Source: Straminergon stramineum (lineage: Eukaryota > Streptophyta > Bryopsida > Hypnales > Calliergonaceae). From it: DNA of 64,000 nt. Positions 58,137 through 64,000 of the stretch are shown piece after piece (the first letter of the stretch is position 1; the number at the start of each line of letters is the position of its first letter). A model generated the notes under the pieces. It made no database searches. It saw nothing but the letters and a program-made list of their open reading frames with translations, and was not told the origin of the DNA. The translations under genes were made by a program, and so were the position numbers. The stretch covers positions 41,637,218 through 41,701,217 of the forward strand of contig OY987263.1 in the NCBI GenBank assembly GCA_963920665.1, in the 5' to 3' direction.

Positions 58137-59824
58137 GTAAGTTTTTTCAGTAGTAGTGGAGCGATTCGAGAGAGAGAGAAAGAAACAGAGAGATCTGTGG
58201 CGTACTCCGCGGCTGCCTTGGGGAGGGGGTTCAGATCTAGGTTTGAGGTTGGAATGGGGGTGGAGATGGTGTGGGAGAGGAAATTGAGGGGGAGCGACAC
58301 GCGCTTGTTGGTGTGTTAGGGTTTCAGGAACGTTCGTGGCAAGTATTCGGGTATTGTTGTTTTTCTGCTCTCTGGAGATAGAATATGATTGGCATCTTTG
58401 CTTTTCTGTCGGGATAAAAAGGTCTGCGGATTTTTTTTGAAGGAATATGAGTGCTCCAGAAGAGATTGCTAGGTTATGTTGCGTAATAAGAATGAGAGAG
58501 GGTGATCTAAGGCTGCTGCTCTGGCGAGTATATCGTGGTGATCCCTATCGGTAGTATGGTTGCTTTGCAATGTCGGTAGGATTCTTTTCGAAATTCGTAT
58601 TGCGCGCGTTCCTGTTACGATTTTCTATGCATTTGTAGTAAGTCACTGAAGTCCGACAGCCCAGAGTTGATTCTATGAATGGCGAAGTTATAACGAGCTA
58701 CTGGCATTTACGTCCAGCTTGGAATGAGGGTACTGAGATTAGTCTAGGGGATGCAGAGTGTGTACACTTGCGTCTCATTCTATTGGTAGAAACCTGCGAT
58801 TTATGTGAAGGACTTCTCCATAGGTTATTCATTGCGCTTAGTTTTGAAAAGGATAGAGAATCCATGGAGAGTCTCTATGGGAGAACAGAATATAGTCGAC
58901 ATTTCGGCCTTCGGATTTTGTCTTGCTTAGTTTCACGCCTGCAAATCCGGACCCGCTAATGAACTTGGATTGCTGTTTCTTCTCTAGTGAAGAGCGTTCG
59001 ATCGCTGTCGCTGTTGATGTGGTTAGAATTTCATTTGCAATCATAACTGAACATTTTGCATAGGCTAGAAAGCATGGGATGCGATTTTTGGCTATGCAAG
59101 CATCTTGTGCGTGGTGTCTTAACTTTTTCGCTAGCAAATGTAGTGCACTCATTGGGAATGTTGGTTGTCATTTGAGGCTTTCTCTCGAGTTAGTATCTCT
59201 GAAGATACTGTCCGTGGTTTTCTAATTTGCTAGCTTATTGTATTGGCCGTCTGAACAGCATTTCAACGTGCTTATATTTAGATAGTGAATTTGAATTTTT
59301 AGTTCTCGAGATTTCGACTTTTAGGTTCGAAGGAGAAAAGAGTGCCTTTAATCTTGGGATGATTGGTGTTGTAGACGACGGTCAACTATGTTTTCCCGTT
59401 TAAATTCTGAATATTGTTTTATTGCTGTTGGGGGTCTTATCAGATATATCTATTTTTCTGTTTTCCAGTGTATATTTACCGCAATATGAATATCTGTTGA
59501 ATCTGAATTGGGATATCTAGTGTACTTTGTGGACGACGAATTAGTCTGGGTTTGGAGATGAGAACGACTGTTATAAGAAATAGGTTAATAATGCGATGAA
59601 TTTGAGGAAGAAAGTGCCGAATTAGCATGGATACATTTTGTTGTTGCGGGCGTAATGATGCAACTTTCATTTCGTTTCTGAGATTGTTTTTCTGCATTGG
59701 GACTTCAACAGTAGAGGGCATCGTCAGGCGCATTTCTGTGACTGACTGGAAGTTTTTGTATCGAAATGTCTTGCTAGTGTTTTTACCGTGGTTCTGAACA
59801 TTTTCTCTTTTGATTTTCTTGCAG
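58137..59824 (+). other. probable 5' UTR intron, about 1,688 nt
   Basis: A consensus donor GTAAGTTT begins at 58137. A strong acceptor ends at 59824 (pyrimidine-rich cttttgattttcttgcag). The interval is T-rich on the plus strand, free of long plus-strand frames and intermediate in GC. Other donors are possible. Long first introns in leaders often boost expression in plants. Confidence 0.5.
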
Positions 59825-59869
59825 AGAAATTCAGCGCAGATTCCAAGGCGTGACTGAGTAGAGGCGGGC

Positions 59870-59935
59870 ATGTCCAGGGGCAGGCGGAAGTTTTTTGGCA
59901 CAGGGTTGGTTTTAACCTCCCAGTTTTTGAGATAA
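59870..59935 (+). CDS. upstream ORF in the PSI1-like leader, 21 codons
   Basis: An ATG at 59870 in a moderate context (gcATGT) opens a 21-codon frame ending at TAA 59933-59935, 45 nt before the main start. It would lie in the mature leader whichever upstream exon is used. It may dampen translation of the main frame. The peptide is basic and matches nothing I know. Confidence 0.4.
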   Translation: MSRGRRKFFGTGLVLTSQFLR

Positions 59936-59980
59936 GGTCCAGTATAAAAAAGTCATTGGTGGGCGGAACTAAATAGGGCT

Positions 59981-61873
59981 ATGGGGAGCCAGGTTAGCAC
60001 CATCAAAGCCGCGGCCGGGAAGCTTGACATGACATCTAAGAAGAAAGGCAACAAAACGGAGAAAGTGAAGATAGGTATACTTGCATTCGAGGTGGCCAAT
60101 GTCATGTCCAAGAGTATGCAACTTTGGCAATCACTCAGTGACCAGGAGATACTGCGGCTACGCACGGAGGTAATAAAAGCAGAAGGCGTATTAAACTTAG
60201 TCTCAGACAATGAAGGTGTTCTATTAAGCCTGGCTTGCATGGAGAAGCTGCAAGATCTAACGGCAGTAGCAGGTGCAGTCGCCCGTCTTGGTCAGAAGTG
60301 TCAAGAGCCAGCGTTGCACTCCTTTGAACACATCTACAATGACTTGTTAAGACAGGATATAAATTTGCGAGCCCTGGAGCTACCGCACAAAGAAATGGAA
60401 GCCAAAATGAAGAAGATGGAGAGGTACATATCCTCCACTGCTTCTCTTTATCATGAATTGGAGGCTCTCGCAGATATTGAGCAAGCTGTAGCAAGGCTTC
60501 AAGAAGACGATGAAGTGCCAAACGGAGAGTCCTTGGGTGCATTGGAACAGAAAGCAATGTGGCAGCGGCAGGAGATCAAGTATATGAGGGATCTGTCTTT
60601 GTGGAACCACACATATGATAAGATTGTAAAATTGTTAGCACAGACCGTATGCACCATTCATGGGAGAATTATTAGCGTTTTTGGTTCACCCATGCTTGGC
60701 TTATCGCATGTATTTGCAAACCAACCGAATGGTGATTCGGCGAGACCGGGGTGGCAGAATCGGTCTTCAGGATCACAGGCAACGTCTTCTAGTCCGCGAC
60801 TCTCATATCCTCAAAGCTTCGGATCTCTGGGTCACCACTCTTCCTCTATGAATAACCTCTCTTCCTTTAGCTTAGAGGCTGTGTCCAGGTCACTCAGCCC
60901 TCTGGGCTCTACTACCCCCACTGAAGACCGAGGCATAGGAATTGCTGAATTAGCTGCCCAATCTGCTAGAGCTGTGTGTGAATACCGTCCTGCCTCACCT
61001 CCCTACTCTTCCGGGTCGTTGATTCCGCGAAGAAACTCTATGAGTAGTCCAATTCTATCCTCTAGCAGACCTTATTCTGGTCCTAGATCGGGACCTATCC
61101 CAATGTCAGGGCCTTTGTCAGGACCAATGTCGGGACCATTATCAGGACCCCTAGTAATGGAGCCTCCGAAGCAGTTTACTGAAAGGTCATTGAACGCTAT
61201 TCTTCAAGCTGAAACCACTGAAGAGTTTACTTCCGCCCTTCTTTATGCGACTCGTCATAGTATCAAACCAATACGTATGGAATCCCCGACTCTGAAACAG
61301 GATAGGCAAAACATTAGAGAACTTTGCGACCCTAAAAGCAGGCATAAGATGGCGCCGTGGTCAACCTTGGGGGGAGCAGCACTTGCATTGCATTATGCCA
61401 ATGTGATTATCATCCTGGAGAAGATGATACGGTATCCTCATTTAATTGCTCAGGATGGTCGAGATGATCTCTATCGTATGCTTCCTAAATCTGTGCGAGT
61501 GGCTCTTCGTTCAAGGTTAAGGGCTACTATGAGAGCATGTGAGTTTGGGAAATACGACTCTATGATTGCTGCAGATTGGAAAGACGCACTGGAAAGAATA
61601 TTGAGCTGGCTGGCTCCTCTGGCTCACAACATGATCAGGTGGCAGTCGGAGCATAATTTTGAGCAGCAACAAGTGGTGTCTCGCACCAATTGCCTGCTTC
61701 TACAGACGCTCTACTTTGCTGATTTGGCAAAGACGGAAGCAGCCATTACGGAGCTCCTGGTGGGATTGAATTACATCTGTGGACTTGAGCAGGAATTGAA
61801 GCAGAATTCAGTGATGATGGAGGAGTATGCGGTGAACAAAGAATCAGACGAGTATCTCGGTTGGCAATTCTAG
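59981..61873 (+). CDS. PSI1-type protein (DUF3475 and DUF668), 630 aa
   Basis: Intact single-exon coding region. MGSQVS at the N-terminus is an N-myristoylation consensus (Gly2, Ser6), suggesting membrane attachment. Residues 31-90 form DUF3475 (IGILAFEVANVMSK...). Residues 110-245 are helical, with a likely coiled coil at 132-175. Residues 250-395 are a low-complexity Ser/Pro/Gly linker with five SGP repeats (376-389). Residues 460-550 form DUF668 (LGGAALALHYANVIIILEKMIR...). The end is EYLGWQF. In Arabidopsis this architecture defines the PSK SIMULATOR (PSI1-3) family, which promotes cell growth downstream of phytosulfokine signalling; the molecular activity is unknown. The length suits the family. 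The start is supported by the myristoylation motif and a G at -3 and +4. As I recall, flowering-plant members have many coding introns, so an intronless copy is notable. It is preceded by a leader intron and an upstream ORF. Confidence 0.93.
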   Translation: MGSQVSTIKAAAGKLDMTSKKKGNKTEKVKIGILAFEVANVMSKSMQLWQSLSDQEILRLRTEVIKAEGVLNLVSDNEGVLLSLACMEKLQDLTAVAGAVARLGQKCQEPALHSFEHIYNDLLRQDINLRALELPHKEMEAKMKKMERYISSTASLYHELEALADIEQAVARLQEDDEVPNGESLGALEQKAMWQRQEIKYMRDLSLWNHTYDKIVKLLAQTVCTIHGRIISVFGSPMLGLSHVFANQPNGDSARPGWQNRSSGSQATSSSPRLSYPQSFGSLGHHSSSMNNLSSFSLEAVSRSLSPLGSTTPTEDRGIGIAELAAQSARAVCEYRPASPPYSSGSLIPRRNSMSSPILSSSRPYSGPRSGPIPMSGPLSGPMSGPLSGPLVMEPPKQFTERSLNAILQAETTEEFTSALLYATRHSIKPIRMESPTLKQDRQNIRELCDPKSRHKMAPWSTLGGAALALHYANVIIILEKMIRYPHLIAQDGRDDLYRMLPKSVRVALRSRLRATMRACEFGKYDSMIAADWKDALERILSWLAPLAHNMIRWQSEHNFEQQQVVSRTNCLLLQTLYFADLAKTEAAITELLVGLNYICGLEQELKQNSVMMEEYAVNKESDEYLGWQF

Positions 61874-64000
61874 CCGCCTTGCGTGAGCACTGTGATGGGT
61901 GGCAGGCATTGAACTTGTAAATTTAGTGTCAATTTCCTTGAGCTGGCTCTAACAAATGTATTCATACCCTTTAGTTTTGTCAAATATTGATGATTATATG
62001 CATTCATGACGACCCTTTCACTGCAATGAAAGGAGTTGCCGGGTTCTGGTTTAGAGGTCGACCGAACCCCGATTTCGGTCCCTCTGTTTGTTCCATCTTA
62101 TCAATTTTTCTAGAGGATAACTTTTTATGGCAGTCTCTGGGGTCTGACTGAGAAGGCCTGGTAGTGATTACTCTCTTGGCTCTCGTCCTGCTTTAATTGT
62201 TCATTTCATTCATATGACGAGCTTTTTATTTTCCTTTTTCTGAACTAGACTGTAGGGTTTACATTTGGTACCATAGAGTTTTTAAGTCTAGTTCCTGCTA
62301 GATAAAAACATGGCATCTAGTCTAGATTGGTAGATAGTTGGATTTTACTGTGAATCTCTGTCCTCATTCATCAATCACGCTCACACTGTCTATTCTCCGA
62401 ATCACAAAGCGATCAGCCTGAAGACACAACTGGTACACCCTATGATCATTTCTTTCTTTGTGATATCTGCAATTGTTGACCTTGTCTATTGAACGGGCTG
62501 CTTTTATCTTTTCTCTCTTTTCAAACTTAGATGTTAGGTCAATAAGTGTCCTAAAGCTTATGCTGAGGCTGCAGTTTTGCTATTGAAACGTTATCCTGAA
62601 TTCTGTAGTTGTAGGAGCCCCTGACATCTCAAGAGTAGGAGAGACCTGAACCGGATGTATGAAAGTATTTACCAACGTGATGGAATCTGTTGAAGATTAT
62701 TCACTGAATGTTGAGGTCTCTGTGCCCCTTTGAACTTGTCAAACGTAACCGTTTAAAGTGTTACCTATGCAGAAATCTTGTATCCACTGGCCGATTGCGG
62801 TGTACATGCCAGTGTCAAGCGAGAGTATTCGTCTCGGTGGCTTCTTCCATGAGGGACTCGTGCTTGTTGATTTTATGATCTCAAGGTACACGTTTGATTT
62901 TGCAAAATTCTCATTACATCTTGCTATCTTTCTATTCATTTTGTGGGAATTTTTCAATTTGACTTGCGATCCGAGCTTTTTCATACTTCAAATACTGTCG
63001 TGATCGTGATGAGTTCGTGTACGTCAATTCCTAGCAAGAAACGTAGTTATAGTTTCATCCCGGATCTCCTTTTGGTTCCCAGGATAATTCCTCACAAAAC
63101 AGACCTGTCTCGTGATTTTTTCAATTCTCTCTCATCGTACGTTTATCTCTATTTTCTTAAAGTTTTCTTTGGGTCAAGTCGAATTGAAGATATATTGCAC
63201 TGAGTGCCAATCTGTTCTTTGATGCAGGAATTGTTCTTATATCTTATTATTATCGCCAGCCTCTCAATTAACCTGGATAGTCTGACTGGATTTGGAACTG
63301 TAAGAGACGAGTGATGTCTTCACTATTGAACTGAGCATATTGACTACGTTCCTTCTATTCTTTGCCCGGGAAATTTGAACCGAGTGCTGCAAACTTATTG
63401 CACGATAGAGATTGAACATCTCTACTCTTAGTACATCAACGACTAGTTGAGCAGCCAAGATTCGCTTCCGAATTCCTTTGTTTCCTCTCGAGACAATTGT
63501 TGAGCACAATGGGAGGCTACAGTTTGGCAGTTGTTTTGTGAGCAAGATTGGACGAAAGCTTAACGAGCAGGCATACGAAGTGAAGTTCAAACCTAGGGTT
63601 TTCTGGAACAGGAACACTTTATCCTCTGGGTCCATGCTGAAGTGTAACTTAAGAAATAGATTTTCTAACATGTTTTAAATAGGTTGTAATCGTTGTATCA
63701 TCATCACCTCTTGACTTTCAACTATGCTGCAAAAAGCAGTATGTTGCGAAACACATGACCATAATGATTATTGATGGGCTACATGTCCATCGTGTTTGAC
63801 TACTCAGGATTCTATACGCTGATGCTTTTTCTGTTGTCATTTATTGCTGCGGAACAAGATTGCTATCCCTACCCTGACAAATTCTCCTGCCCCCTAAATG
63901 TTTCCAAATCAAGGAACTTATCTTGCTCTTTTCTTGCTCTTTTCTTAGAAACAAATGAAACGAAAATTCATTGCAACTGATTAACTTGCTCTGTCAAAGT
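61874..64000. other. 3' UTR and downstream intergenic sequence
   Basis: No AATAAA lies close to the PSI1-like stop, so the polyadenylation site is undetermined. A small hairpin (gaccgaa...ttcggtc) lies at 62060-62080. GC content stays higher than in the transposon regions, as in gene-flanking DNA. The frames at 62739-63980, including a 135-codon minus-strand frame at 63264-63671, have no recognised domain. There may be leader or intron sequence of a gene beyond the window. Confidence 0.4.

Noticed and set aside
57731..58300. 189-codon minus-strand frame in the PSI1-like promoter and leader
   Set aside because: It is low-complexity (Thr runs, basic tail) and has no domain. It spans a CpG-rich promoter where stop codons are rare, and plus-strand frames overlap it equally.
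63264..63671. 135-codon minus-strand frame near the window end
   Set aside because: No recognisable domain or promoter context, and comparable frames occur on the other strand. A gene cut by the window edge cannot be excluded.
1..64000. tRNA, rRNA or organelle-derived DNA
   Set aside because: I saw no tRNA-type A/B box pair with a foldable cloverleaf, no rRNA signature and no recognisable plastid or mitochondrial gene. A tRNAscan or organelle search could overturn this.

Overview
This is a 64 kb piece of a land-plant nuclear genome. It is gene-poor and AT-rich, and most of it is decayed, mostly non-autonomous transposon sequence. I can support only two intact protein-coding genes, both on the plus strand and both with intronless coding regions. 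One is an NDR1/HIN1-like (LEA_2-domain) membrane protein at 40682-41395. The other is a PSI1-type protein (DUF3475 plus DUF668) at 59981-61873, which has a likely 1.7 kb intron in its 5' leader and a short upstream ORF. Both sit in local GC-rich islands with CpG-rich promoters, in sharp contrast to the surrounding sequence. Both families belong to land plants. The intronless genes and the AT-rich, MITE-dense surroundings would fit a bryophyte or other seed-free plant, but that placement is inference.

Layout. 1-8.2 kb: nested MITEs, AT-rich filler, degenerate tandem repeats and a tandem pair of long foldback elements (7682-8177). 8.2-8.5 kb: an orphan GC-rich island. 8.9-12.8 kb and 24.6-30.1 kb: two inverted copies of one long retroelement-like repeat. 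17.0-21.9 kb: a MITE-family copy split by a 4.5 kb TG...CA insertion flanked by GACAT duplications. 31-34 kb: dispersed repeats and a MITE. 34.9-38.5 kb: coding-like fragments, probably broken gene remnants. 38.7-40.0 kb: TTAA-flanked elements ending just upstream of the NHL gene. 41.7-42.75 kb: a threefold tandem repeat and a hairpin downstream of that gene. 43.8-57.2 kb: a transposon graveyard of TTAA-flanked elements, other MITEs and foldback arrays. 57.5-64 kb: the PSI1-like gene and its flanks.

The most interesting system is a TTAA-targeting element family. At least six segments (26937-27849, 38764-39340, 39611-40056, 43836-44490, 49189-50428, 51982-52473), plus a truncated one at the window start, are flanked by TTAA or a one-base variant. 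They carry short inverted ends of the form CCC(C)TAAAGG. TTAA target duplication and short CCC-type inverted ends are the hallmark of piggyBac transposons, which are seldom discussed in land plants. A decayed reading frame at 46486-46908 resembles the central part of a piggyBac transposase and could be the remains of the source of these elements.
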